This document shows positions 7,798-16,986 of a DNA stretch of 21,467 nt, one piece after another. Location of the stretch: NCBI GenBank assembly GCA_964425215.1, contig CAYRLW010000052.1, positions 1 to 21,467 on the forward strand, read 5' to 3'. A model generated the notes under the pieces. It ran no database searches. It was not told the DNA's origin and was given only the letters and a program-made list of their open reading frames with translations. This DNA comes from CAYRLW01 sp964425215. Its GTDB lineage: Bacteria > Spirochaetota > Spirochaetia > Treponematales > Breznakiellaceae. Made by a program: the position numbers and the translations under genes. Positions within the stretch are counted from its first letter, which is position 1, and each line of letters begins with the position of its first letter.

Positions 7798-9753
7798 ATG
7801 GGTTTTCAAAAGAAGTTACTGCTTACTTATTCTCTTTTAGTTCTCCTTTTGGTGTCCATTTTGGCGGTTCTATTTTATGGGTACGCTTCGGGAGTTTTTG
7901 AGCAAAACGCCCTGGACAACTACGGATTGATAACCACCAAATTAAGCGATCAATTGGATAACGTTTTCCGGCCCATGGACTTTATCTCTACCAACCTTTT
8001 ATCCGACGCGTCCTTTAAATCCGCCCTTTCGTCCCTGGACACCCTGGATCGGAGGAATCCGAGGAATACGTATTTTCTTACGGAAGCCCAAAGGACCGTA
8101 CAAAGTCAGCTGTATACCTATTCTATCGTTAAAAATTTTTACGCCCTAGTGGTTTTTAACCGGAACAACGATTTTTTTACCAGCAATTTTATACAACACA
8201 ACGGCGTCATGGATGCGGAAGACGCCTGTCAACGTCTAGCGTGGATTCCTTGGGCCAATTCGGCCATGGGAAGTTCGATTACCATAGCGCCCCACCGGGA
8301 TATTTGGGATAGGAAAACCGGTACCTGGGTTTTCGGTCGGGGCAGAATGGTCCGGAGTCCTTCGGAGGGGATTGGGTATATCGCGGTATTAAAAAAGGTC
8401 CAGGAACTAAACCCTATTTTTACGGTTAGCGATCCCCGTTTTGCGCACCCCCTGGCCTTCCTTCCTACGGGAGAAGTTTTATACACCGACGGGACGGTCT
8501 CGACGGCCCTAGCGGCCTATTACCAACGGTCTGCGGAAAAGATGGTTTCCCCACCGTTTCAGGATCCCCCGCAATTTACGGTGAATCAAACCACAGGGAA
8601 CCGGGAAGCCCTTTTGGCGTACAAATCCGAATATACCGGCATAACCGTTGCCCTGGTACTGGACCGACGAATTCTTTTAGCACCCCTTACTTTTCTACGG
8701 AATCTGACCCTTGGAATAGGCCTTCTGATAATTTTAGTATCCATTGCCTATACATGGATTTCCTCAACCCTTTTGACCCAACCGCTTCGTTTAATTCAGG
8801 CTAAAATGGAGGCTACGGAGCTTTCTAATTTAACCGGAGGGCAAGCCCTACAGCATCCCATCGACGAGATTACCGCCCTGGACCGCTCGTTTATGTCCCT
8901 TAAAGAGCGTTTGGACCAGTCGATTCAGCGGGAATTGGATTCCCGGACCCTGTGGATGCGGGCCCGATTCGATTCGTTACAAGCCCAGGTAAACCCCCAT
9001 TTTATCAATAATATCCTCACGGTTATCGCGGGACGGGGCTTAGAATTGGGGGATGAATTGATCGGAGAGATATGCGACGGGGTTGCCTCCATGCTCCGGT
9101 ATTCCACCGCCACGACCACAGACTTCGCGACGGTGGGCGAAGAGTTGGAACACCTGCGTAATTATCTATTTCTGATGAAGCAGAGGTTAGAGGACCGGTT
9201 GACCTATTCCATAGAGGTGGACCCGGCCATACTCCCCGCGCGGATTCCAAAAATCGTGTTTCAACAGATCGCCGAAAATTCCCTGACCCATGGATACAAA
9301 AACAAAGGCGGTCCTATAGAGTTTACGGTTCGCGGTGCCCTGGTTCCCCACGACCGATGGCTCGTGGAATTGACCGATAATGGTGAGGGTATAGCGAAGG
9401 CCTCCTTAGAGGAATTGCATAAAAACCTGGAAACCCTGCGGGACGATCCCAGAAATAGCGTTCTGGAATGGGGCTTGAAAATCGGCGGTTTAGGGCTTAT
9501 CAACCTATACGCCCGATTGTACCTTTTTTACGATGGCGACGTGGATTGGTCCATCGAAAACCGAACCGAAGGGGGCGTTCGGGTAACCCTTGGGGGCCCC
9601 CTACGATTTTTGGAGGAATCCGGAATCCCATGTTTAACATTCTCATCGTGGAAGACGAAGGCGCGGCGGGGCGGTACCTTAAAGCCATCGTGGAACAAAA
9701 GTGTCCCGAATTTACCGTGGGGGCGACCGTACAAAACGGAGCGGAAGCCTTAG
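7798..9753 (+). CDS. YesM-type membrane sensor histidine kinase
   Basis: This 651-residue kinase has membrane helix 1 at about residues 7-29, an extracellular sensor of about 265 residues (probably a Cache fold), and helix 2 at about 302-324. A HAMP-like linker (TQPLRLIQAKMEATELSNLT) follows, then the His_kinase domain with QVNPHFINN, where His401 is the phospho-acceptor. The ATPase boxes are ENSLTHGYKN (N-box Asn494), ELTDNGEGI (Asp527) and GGLGLINLYARL. This is the standard layout of YesM/LytS-class kinases paired with AraC-type regulators. The last ~41 codons overlap the response-regulator gene out of frame by 124 nt and give a basic, unconserved tail after GGVRVTLGGPLRF. The start codon has no ribosome site but sits behind TATAAT. 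The signal is probably a plant-sugar ligand or a loaded binding protein. Confidence 0.92.
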   Translation: MGFQKKLLLTYSLLVLLLVSILAVLFYGYASGVFEQNALDNYGLITTKLSDQLDNVFRPMDFISTNLLSDASFKSALSSLDTLDRRNPRNTYFLTEAQRTVQSQLYTYSIVKNFYALVVFNRNNDFFTSNFIQHNGVMDAEDACQRLAWIPWANSAMGSSITIAPHRDIWDRKTGTWVFGRGRMVRSPSEGIGYIAVLKKVQELNPIFTVSDPRFAHPLAFLPTGEVLYTDGTVSTALAAYYQRSAEKMVSPPFQDPPQFTVNQTTGNREALLAYKSEYTGITVALVLDRRILLAPLTFLRNLTLGIGLLIILVSIAYTWISSTLLTQPLRLIQAKMEATELSNLTGGQALQHPIDEITALDRSFMSLKERLDQSIQRELDSRTLWMRARFDSLQAQVNPHFINNILTVIAGRGLELGDELIGEICDGVASMLRYSTATTTDFATVGEELEHLRNYLFLMKQRLEDRLTYSIEVDPAILPARIPKIVFQQIAENSLTHGYKNKGGPIEFTVRGALVPHDRWLVELTDNGEGIAKASLEELHKNLETLRDDPRNSVLEWGLKIGGLGLINLYARLYLFYDGDVDWSIENRTEGGVRVTLGGPLRFLEESGIPCLTFSSWKTKARRGGTLKPSWNKSVPNLPWGRPYKTERKP

Positions 9754-11099
9754 AATGGATTTCCAAAGAAGCGCCGGATTTGGTGCTCACGGATGTAAAA
9801 ATGCCGATTATGGACGGCATCGAGTTGGTGGCCGCGTTAAAAAAGCGGTACCCCAACCTGCCGGTGATCATTATTAGCGGATACCAGGAATTTGAATACG
9901 CACGAAAGGCCCTTTCCACGGGGGTGGTGGATTATCTTTTAAAACCCGTAAAACCCCAGCGGCTATCCGAAGTATTAACCCAGCTAATACCAAAGCTAAA
10001 CAAACTCCGGGAAAAGACGACCCTGGATACCCTTCGGCGGGCCCTGGGGGGTATTTCGGAAGGGCTGGATCAACAGATCGATACAAAGGAGTTCCGAGGA
10101 GCTCTTTTTCGTAGCGGAGGATTGCCTTCCCGCTGTTATCGGGAACCGGCGGAGGATCCGGGCAGAATAATCGGCGCGGGACTCTACGAACTAGAAGGAA
10201 GGGATAGGAAGGAATCGCTTTTTTTGGCAAACACCGACGCTTGGTCATACCAGGCCTTTGTGGAAACCGTTTCCGCCGTAGCGGATACTCGAAATGGTGG
10301 ATGTAAAACCCTTGTTTTTAACAAGGAACCGCTCCATCTTGCTTCTTTGGTTTCGGAGGTTCAAAAGCTTTCCCAGTATTTAGACCGGCTTATAGTCCCC
10401 GGGGAATATCGGGTCCATCATGGCCCCGTATACCTTAATTCGGAAGAAGAAGGAGATCCTACGGTAGCCGATCGCCTAGAGTTCGCCGTCCAACGGGGGA
10501 ACAGGGAAGAACTAGAGCGGACGGTGCGGGAGTTGGCGACCCGCTGGCGGACAAAACGAACACCCCTCATGGTCGCCGAAAGTACCCTTCGTTCGTATCT
10601 TAGGATTCTTGTTCACTTTGCCTGTTCTCCGCCCCCCTTAGCGGATTTGGAATGCCAACTGGACGAATCCATGACCCTGGTGGAGGACTATGATCGATTG
10701 ACGAAGTTGGCCGTCGAATTATCTGTTATAGCGGCGGGGTTTTCCCAAATCCCCGAGAATAAACGGGATGTGCCGGCCTTTTTTGAGGAAATTCGGCGTT
10801 GGGTCGCCGATCATTACGCGGACAGTATAAATTTAGACGGGGTGGGCGAACGGTTCCATATTTCCCCTTCTTATGTAAGTAAACTTTTTAGAAAATACGA
10901 AAATAGGTCCTTTGGGGAATTCCTTACCCTTAAAAGGATCGAAGCAGCCCAAGCCTTACTGCTTCAAAGTCCTTCCATGCCCCTTAAAGACGTGGCGGAT
11001 CGAGTGGGTATTGGGGACCCCTTTTATTTTAGCCGCCTTTTTAAATCGGTCACCGGATTCCCACCGTCGAATTTTAAATCTCAAAAAAGTACAGAGTGA
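9630..11099 (+). CDS. YesN-type response regulator with AraC DNA-binding domain
   Basis: This 489-residue regulator has an N-terminal receiver with the acidic pair in IVEDE (Glu8-Asp9), phospho-acceptor Asp55 in LTDVKMP, Ser83 and Lys105 (LLKP). A middle region of about 270 residues is divergent, as is usual in YesN proteins. The AraC helix-turn-helix pair is at about residues 387-486 (INLDGVGERFHISPSYVSKLF and PLKDVADRVGIGDPFYFSRLF). The frame extends upstream to 9468 inside the kinase gene, but receivers begin at MFNILIVEDE, so 9630 is chosen; GGAGGA lies 12 nt upstream. It partners the kinase at 7798 and presumably activates the importer operon that starts 113 nt downstream. Confidence 0.93.
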   Translation: MFNILIVEDEGAAGRYLKAIVEQKCPEFTVGATVQNGAEALEWISKEAPDLVLTDVKMPIMDGIELVAALKKRYPNLPVIIISGYQEFEYARKALSTGVVDYLLKPVKPQRLSEVLTQLIPKLNKLREKTTLDTLRRALGGISEGLDQQIDTKEFRGALFRSGGLPSRCYREPAEDPGRIIGAGLYELEGRDRKESLFLANTDAWSYQAFVETVSAVADTRNGGCKTLVFNKEPLHLASLVSEVQKLSQYLDRLIVPGEYRVHHGPVYLNSEEEGDPTVADRLEFAVQRGNREELERTVRELATRWRTKRTPLMVAESTLRSYLRILVHFACSPPPLADLECQLDESMTLVEDYDRLTKLAVELSVIAAGFSQIPENKRDVPAFFEEIRRWVADHYADSINLDGVGERFHISPSYVSKLFRKYENRSFGEFLTLKRIEAAQALLLQSPSMPLKDVADRVGIGDPFYFSRLFKSVTGFPPSNFKSQKSTE

Positions 11100-11212
11100 C
11101 GGATTCTGCAAAAAGGAACGCCCAATTGTCCATGTCAGGATTCTAAAAACCGGTGGTACCCTGTCAGTAGAGGGCCAATCAAAATCCAACGGCCCACACG
11201 TAGGAGGTTTAT

Positions 11213-12526
11213 ATGAAAAGAGGTTTTATGGTACTAGCGGCGGCGCTTTCTTTGACGGCCGCTTCTGGCTTGTTCGCGGCGGGGCAAAAAGAAGGGACTT
11301 CCACTACGGCCCAGAGCAAGACTGGTCGAGAAAAACTTGTCTGGCTTCAATTTGCTAACGAACCAAATCAAAAAGCAATCGAAGCGGTAGTTAAAGCGTT
11401 TGAAGCAAAATATCCAATCGATATCGAATTCGAGTTTAAACCAGGTGGACCAGAAGGAGAAAATTTAACAAAAACCCGTATTGCGGCCAATGATATGCCT
11501 GATCTTCTTACTTACAATTCAGGAGCGTTATTCCAAGTTATAGATCCTCAAAAAAACTTAGTAGATCTTTCCAAAGAGCCTTTAGCTGATAAATTATTAG
11601 ATTCTTTTAAATCTGTAGTTGGATCTAATCAAGCCTTTTATGGCGTCCCAATTCAGACAATTCCTGTTGGCGGAATCCTCTATAATAAAAAAGTCTATGC
11701 AACTTTAGGTTTGTCAGTTCCTAAAACTTGGAATGAATTCTTGGCCAATTGTGAAAGAATTAAAAACGCGGGGAAAATACCAGTAATTGCATCCTATAAG
11801 ACCGATTGGACATCTCAATTATTACTGTTAGCGGATTATTATAACGTTAATGCTATCGATCCAAACTTTGCGACCAAATATACCGCTAATAAAGCAAAAT
11901 TCGCCACCACCCCCGCCGCTCTAAGGGGATTCGAAAAACTTCAGGATGTTTATAAAAAGGGCTATATAAATAAGGAACCCATGGCCACAACCTACGATAT
12001 GGCCCAAGAGATGCTTGTTAACGGGGAAGGGGTCCACTATCCTATGGCAACTTGGGTGTTGGCCGCGATTAACGAAAAATTCCCCGATAAGGTCAATGAT
12101 ATTGGATTCTTTGCCGAACCGGGGGATTCGGCGGAAAGTAATGGAGTAACCCTATGGATGCCGACCAACGTTTCAATTCCGAAGATTTCGAAACATATTG
12201 AAGCAGCAAAAAAGTTCCTGAATTTCTTTGTTACCCCTGAAGCATTATCAGCGTACATGAGTGTTGGTGCCCCTGACGGTGCTTTTGCTATCAAAGGTGT
12301 AAAACTTCCTGATAACGTATATACTGCGGTCAAAGATACACTGCCCTACATCGATGCTAATAAAACCGCCCCGGCCCTGGAATTCCTTTCTCCTATCAAG
12401 GGGCCGAATCTTCCCCAGATTTGCGTCGAAGACGGTTTGGGTCTTAAATCACCGGCCGAATGCGCCGCCGAATACGACCGGGACGTGGAAAAGCAGGCTA
12501 AACAGTTGATGCTCCCGGGCTGGTAA
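11213..12526 (+). CDS. Second ABC sugar importer substrate-binding protein, family 1
   Basis: This 437-residue periplasmic protein has a signal peptide of about 23 residues (MKRGFMVLAAALSLTAASGLFAA) followed by GQKEG, a mature start common in Treponema binding proteins. There is no lipobox. Family-1 signatures are LVWLQFANEPNQKAIEAVV, DMPDLLTYNSG, VPIQTIPVGGILYNKKVY and a C-terminal FLNFFVTPEALSAYM. The ribosome site GGAGG lies 7 nt upstream. Codons from about 11340 to 11880 and 12180 to 12360 are far more AT-rich than both ends of the gene and all neighbours, which suggests recombination with foreign DNA. It is the first gene of the second importer set and is little related by eye to the binding protein at 6374-7657, so a different ligand is likely. 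Confidence 0.92.
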   Translation: MKRGFMVLAAALSLTAASGLFAAGQKEGTSTTAQSKTGREKLVWLQFANEPNQKAIEAVVKAFEAKYPIDIEFEFKPGGPEGENLTKTRIAANDMPDLLTYNSGALFQVIDPQKNLVDLSKEPLADKLLDSFKSVVGSNQAFYGVPIQTIPVGGILYNKKVYATLGLSVPKTWNEFLANCERIKNAGKIPVIASYKTDWTSQLLLLADYYNVNAIDPNFATKYTANKAKFATTPAALRGFEKLQDVYKKGYINKEPMATTYDMAQEMLVNGEGVHYPMATWVLAAINEKFPDKVNDIGFFAEPGDSAESNGVTLWMPTNVSIPKISKHIEAAKKFLNFFVTPEALSAYMSVGAPDGAFAIKGVKLPDNVYTAVKDTLPYIDANKTAPALEFLSPIKGPNLPQICVEDGLGLKSPAECAAEYDRDVEKQAKQLMLPGW

Positions 12527-12574
12527 AAACTACCGACACGGCTCTTTTTTGGGTGTTTTATCACGTATCTTTTG

Positions 12575-12603
12575 GGGCCGCCAAGATCGATCTTTGGCGG
12601 CCC
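12575..12603. repeat. GC-rich inverted repeat after the second binding-protein gene
   Basis: GGGCCGCCAA (12575-12584) pairs exactly with 12594-12603. The 9-nt centre GATCGATCT can add four more pairs with one bulged base. It lies 48 nt past the binding-protein stop and 41 nt before the permease ATG. No T-run follows, so it is not a classical terminator. A transcript stabiliser or attenuator between binding protein and permeases is likely, as in the other importer operon. Confidence 0.75.
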
Positions 12604-12644
12604 TTGGTAAAACATCGATCCTTACTTACTATGGAGATATCCGC

Positions 12645-13511
12645 ATGACCTTAGGGACTTCCAAATTGTATTCCTATCGGTTTTTTATACCCGCTGGAAT
12701 AATCTATCTGCTATTCTTTATTGCTCCTACCTTTCTTTCGTTCTTTTTTAGTTTGACGATTTGGACCCTATCGGATTGGAAGTTTACGGGTCTGGACAAC
12801 TTTAAAATTTTTATGACCGAACCTTCCTTGGCTATTGGCTTTAAAAACTCCCTTATTTACGCGGTGCTAACCTGCGGTCTTAAGGTGATCTTTGGTTTCC
12901 TCTTGGCCGCGTTCCTAACTACCGACCTTAAAACCAGGGGTTTTCTCCGATCTATCATTTATTTTCCCAACATTCTCAGTACTATCGCGGTGGGTATTAT
13001 TTTTAGCAGTTTGATGCACCCTTCCCAGGGCCTTATCAACTTGACGCTCAAAGCCGCCGGGATTCCCGGACCCGATTGGCTGGGGGATCCTAAAATAGCC
13101 CTAGTCTCCGTCGCCCTGGTGGACGTATGGAAGGGGGTCGGCATTGCGATGACCATATTTATCGCCGGAATACAGGCCATTCCAACCCATTACTACGAAG
13201 CGATAATGATAGACGGCGGATCGGCCTTTCATAAGCTCCGATACATTACCTTTCCTCTCTCCCGATCTTCTTTCAATTCGGTTATTATGCTGGCCTTTAT
13301 CGGAGGGATCCGAACCTTCGACCTGATCTGGGTTATGACTAAGGGAGGCCCCGGATTTACCACCGACTTAATCGCCTCGATTATTTACAAACAATTCCAG
13401 GGTGGCTTTTACGGTATAGCCACCGCGGGGAACGTGCTTCTCTTTATCATCATATCGATTTTCGCTATCCCCCTGTACCGGTACCTTACCCGGGTGGAGG
13501 TGGATCTATGA
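12645..13511 (+). CDS. ABC sugar importer permease, MalF/UgpA type
   Basis: This 288-residue inner-membrane protein has its first helix at about residues 11-33 (FFIPAGIIYLLFFIAPTFLS) and six predicted helices. Its EAA loop is IPTHYYEAIMIDGGSAFHKL followed by ITFPLSR, and it has the typical late motif DLIWVMTKGGPGFTTD. The frame is open to 12549, but the ATG at 12645 has GGAG 8 nt upstream and matches the family start; the longer version would translate the hairpin. The stop overlaps the next permease start in an ATGA arrangement. Confidence 0.92.
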   Translation: MTLGTSKLYSYRFFIPAGIIYLLFFIAPTFLSFFFSLTIWTLSDWKFTGLDNFKIFMTEPSLAIGFKNSLIYAVLTCGLKVIFGFLLAAFLTTDLKTRGFLRSIIYFPNILSTIAVGIIFSSLMHPSQGLINLTLKAAGIPGPDWLGDPKIALVSVALVDVWKGVGIAMTIFIAGIQAIPTHYYEAIMIDGGSAFHKLRYITFPLSRSSFNSVIMLAFIGGIRTFDLIWVMTKGGPGFTTDLIASIIYKQFQGGFYGIATAGNVLLFIIISIFAIPLYRYLTRVEVDL

Positions 13512-14338
13512 AACACCGCTTAACTCGAATTGTCGTTGAAACCATCGCGGTATTTTTTGCGTTGGTAATTTTTGGGGTTCCCCTATCGTACGTGGTCACC
13601 AACGCGGGAAAGACCCCCGCGGAAGCTGCGGCCATGACCATACAACCGTCGGCCTCTCCCCAATACCTACAAAATTTTTCCGTGGTCATTCAAGAATACG
13701 ATTATACGCTCCTACGGGCCTTTTTTAACAGTTTTATTATTACGGTATTCTCCATTTTCGTGTTGATTGCCATTTCTTCCATGGCCGGGTTCGTAATGGA
13801 ACGACGAAAAAGTAGAACTGTTTCGTGGATTAATTTTCTCGTCCTGGCGGGGCTTATGGTCCCCCCTGCGGTGGTCCCGACCATTTGGATTTTAAAATTG
13901 ATTGGGCTGTACAAAACCCTTACGGGATTGGTGCTCGTCGAAGCGGCCCTATCGTTCCCCTTTTCGGTTCTTTTGTACCGGGGATATATGGGAGCTATCC
14001 CCCGGGAACTGGACGAAGCGTCCTTTGTGGATGGCTGTTCGAGTTTTCGTCTGTTCGTCGACGTTATTTTCCCACTGATGAAGCCGGTAACCGCCACTAT
14101 CGCTGTAATCACCGCCATCACAATTTTCAACGATTTTGTAAATCCCCTCTATTTTTTGCCCGGAGCTAAAAACGTTACGGTCCAGCTGACCCTGTACAAT
14201 TTTATGAGCATGTACCTGACTAAATGGAATCTGCTTTTTGCGGATATCCTTTTGATTTCCATCCCCCCGCTTCTATTCTTTATAATTTTTAACAAAAAAA
14301 TCGTTTCCGGCATGGTTGCCGGTGCGGTAAAAGCATAA
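13508..14338 (+). CDS. ABC sugar importer permease, MalG/UgpE type
   Basis: This 276-residue inner-membrane permease has its first helix at about residues 9-31, an EAA loop IPRELDEASFVDGCSSFRLF followed by VIFPLMKP, and the MalG-type ending FFIIFNKKIVSGMVAGAVKA. The start overlaps the stop of the upstream permease by four bases (ATGA), with GGAGG about 8 nt before it. It forms the membrane part of the second importer with the 12645 gene. The ATPase must come from elsewhere. Confidence 0.92.
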   Translation: MKHRLTRIVVETIAVFFALVIFGVPLSYVVTNAGKTPAEAAAMTIQPSASPQYLQNFSVVIQEYDYTLLRAFFNSFIITVFSIFVLIAISSMAGFVMERRKSRTVSWINFLVLAGLMVPPAVVPTIWILKLIGLYKTLTGLVLVEAALSFPFSVLLYRGYMGAIPRELDEASFVDGCSSFRLFVDVIFPLMKPVTATIAVITAITIFNDFVNPLYFLPGAKNVTVQLTLYNFMSMYLTKWNLLFADILLISIPPLLFFIIFNKKIVSGMVAGAVKA

Positions 14339-14349
14339 AGGAGTTTGAT

Positions 14350-16986
14350 ATGGTAAAAGCTGTGGATCTTCGGTGCGAGTATTATCGGAACCCCCTGGGA
14401 CTAGATACGGCCAAGCCTCGGTTCGGTTGGAAAATAGAGACAAATCGGAGGAACTTTAGGCAAAGTACCTACCGCGTACAGGTGGCCAAAGAGGCAGAAG
14501 GATCCAAAGGACCCGATTTTTCGGTTCTCTATTGGGATTCCCAACGGGTTTCCTCCGACCAGTCCCAATTTGTCGAATACGCTGGGGAACCCTTGCAAAG
14601 TCGGAGACGGTACTATTGGAGGGTCCAAATCGCCGGTCCGGAGGGCGAAGATAGCCCCTGGAGCGAGACCGCCTGGTTCGAAACGGCCTTGCTCGATGAA
14701 ACGTGGGAAGCCCCCTTTATTGCTACTTCCTTACCGGAGACGGGTCGGTACCCCCGGCCCCAGTACCTGAGGACCGAAATCCATATAGGGGAAGCCATTG
14801 AATCCGCCCGGGTATATATCACCGCCCTAGGGTTATACGAATTGTGGATCAACGGTCAGCGGGTTTCCGACGCCCTTTTGACCCCCGGGTGGACTAATTA
14901 CCGTAAGCGGCTAGTCTACCAAACTTGGGATGTGGGGTCCTTTCTTAAGCCGGGGGTCAACGCCATAGGCGCGATCGTAGGCGAAGGCTGGTACGCGGGG
15001 GACCTGACGTGGCTCAATATGCGGAACCTGTACGGCGATCGGACGGCCCTGTCCCTGAGCCTTGTCGTACGGGACCGGAACGGAAAGGAGTCGCGGTTTC
15101 TTAGCGATAAAACCTGGAAAGCGGGTAGCGGGCCCATAGAATATTCGGAATTGTACCACGGGGAACGGTACGATGCCCGTTTGGAAGACCAGACCTGGTG
15201 CCAGGTTGGGTATAACGACTCGGCCTGGCAAAAGGTCGATATCGTACCCTTCGATACGTCCCGCTTGGTGAGCCAAGAAGGTCCGTTGGTCCGGAAACAG
15301 AAGCGCTTTCCCGCTCAAAAGCTTATCGTTACACCCAAGGGTCAGAAGGTCATCGATTTTGGCCAAAATCTGACCGGCTGGGTGGCCTTCACGGTACAAG
15401 GTCGCCGGGGGGACCGGGTAGTTTTGAAACACGCGGAGATTTTAGACTCGGCGGGCAACTTTTATACGGAAAACATGCGGTCCGCCCGGAATACGATTGA
15501 ATATATCCTAAAAGGAGAGGGGGAAGAGCGGTTTGAACCCCATTTTACCTTCCAGGGCTTCCGCTATGTGATGGTGGAAGAGTATCCTGGGGAAATCGAT
15601 ACGACCCGCTTCGAAGCCTGGGCTATCCATTCGGACATGGAAAGCACCCTGGAATTCCGCTGTTCCCACGAAAAGCTGAACCAACTCCACCATAATATCG
15701 AGTGGGGGTGGCGGGGTAATTCGGTGGATGTGCCTACCGACTGTCCCCAACGGGATGAACGGCTGGGCTGGACCGGGGACGCCCAGGTTTTTATCGGTAC
15801 CGCGGCGTACCTGATGAACGTGGCGCCCTTTTTTACAAAATGGCTTCGGGATCTGGCCTCCGACCAGCTGGAAAACGGCGGCGTCCCCTTTGTTATCCCC
15901 GATATTTTAACTCCGGTCATTGCCCAGGATTCAAAAATAACCGATTCCCACTCCTCCACCGGCTGGGGAGACGCCGCGACGGTGTGTCCGTGGACGATCT
16001 ACGAACGCTTTGGGGACCGGCGGCTCTTGGACCAACAGTATCCATCCATGAAAGCCTGGGTGGAGTACATCCGAGCTCGCTCCGATGGAGGTCTGCTTTG
16101 GAACACGGGGTTCCACTTTGGCGATTGGGTCGCCTTGGACGCGAAGGAGGGGAGCTACTTCGGCGCCACCCCCAACGATCTTACCGCCACGGCCTACTAC
16201 TACTATTCGGTAAAGCTGACCGCCCAGGCCGCCGAGGTGTTGGGTAGGGCCGATGACGCCGCCGCCTACCGAACCCTAGCTCAAAATATTACCCAGGCCT
16301 TCCGCAAGGAATTCTTTACCCCCTCGGGCCGTCTGGTGGCACGAACGCAAACGGCCCATATCCTAGCTCTGGTGTTAGACCTGGTCCCGCCGGAACACCG
16401 GGAACGCTGTGTGGCCGACCTTTCGGCCTTGATCGCCGAAAACGGAGGGCACCTGACCACCGGCTTCCTGGGTACCCCCTGGATCCTGCGGGCCCTCTCG
16501 GAAAACGGCCGTTTGGGCGAGGCCTACGACCTGCTTTTAAAAGAAGATTTCCCATCCTGGCTCTTCCAAGTCAACATGGGAGCCACCACGGTGTGGGAAC
16601 ACTGGGACGGCATGAAAGCCGACGGCACCCTATGGAGCGCCGATATGAACTCCTTTAACCATTACGCCTACGGGGCTGTGGGCCAGTGGATGTACCAAAC
16701 CATCGGAGGCCTGGCACCGGATGCGGCGCCGGAAGGAGAGGCGGGATGGAAGTCCGCCCTGTACAAGCCCCAGATCGGAGGTGGGCTTACCGAAGGCCGG
16801 ATCGCTTACACCAGTCTGTACGGCCCCCACCGCATCGAATGGAGCATCCGGGACGGACGGATGGAGACCACCGTGGAGATTCCGCCGAATACCCGGGGGA
16901 CGCTGATCCTTCCCAGCCGGGCCGCGGATATTACCAGCCCCGATGGAATAGGTTTTACCGATGTGAACGGGAGAGCCCAAGCCCGC
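14350..16986 (+). CDS. Alpha-L-rhamnosidase, GH78, 3' end lost in scaffold gap
   Basis: 879 codons are visible before the Ns. The order is an N-terminal Ig-like domain (LRCEYYRNPLGLDTAKPRFGW), beta-sandwich rhamnosidase domains with YELWINGQRV and GEGWYAG, then the (alpha/alpha)6 barrel. The barrel carries the GH78 acid cluster TDCPQRDERLGWTGD (463-477, with Asp464, Asp469, Glu470 and Asp477) and the catalytic-base region TTVWEHWDGM (Glu750). The C-terminal beta domain is almost complete, so only a few tens of residues can be missing. There is no signal peptide, so it acts in the cytoplasm on imported rhamnosides, releasing L-rhamnose. It starts 11 nt after the permease stop with an AGGAG site and belongs to that operon. 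The apparent frame beyond the Ns is meaningless. Confidence 0.95.

Noticed and set aside
9468..9629. 54-codon upstream extension of the response regulator
   Set aside because: It lies within the kinase coding region and precedes the canonical receiver start MFNILIVEDE.
11172..11195. GGGCC/GGCCC inverted repeat before the second binding-protein gene
   Set aside because: A five-pair stem with a 14-nt loop is too weak to separate from chance, and no T-run follows.
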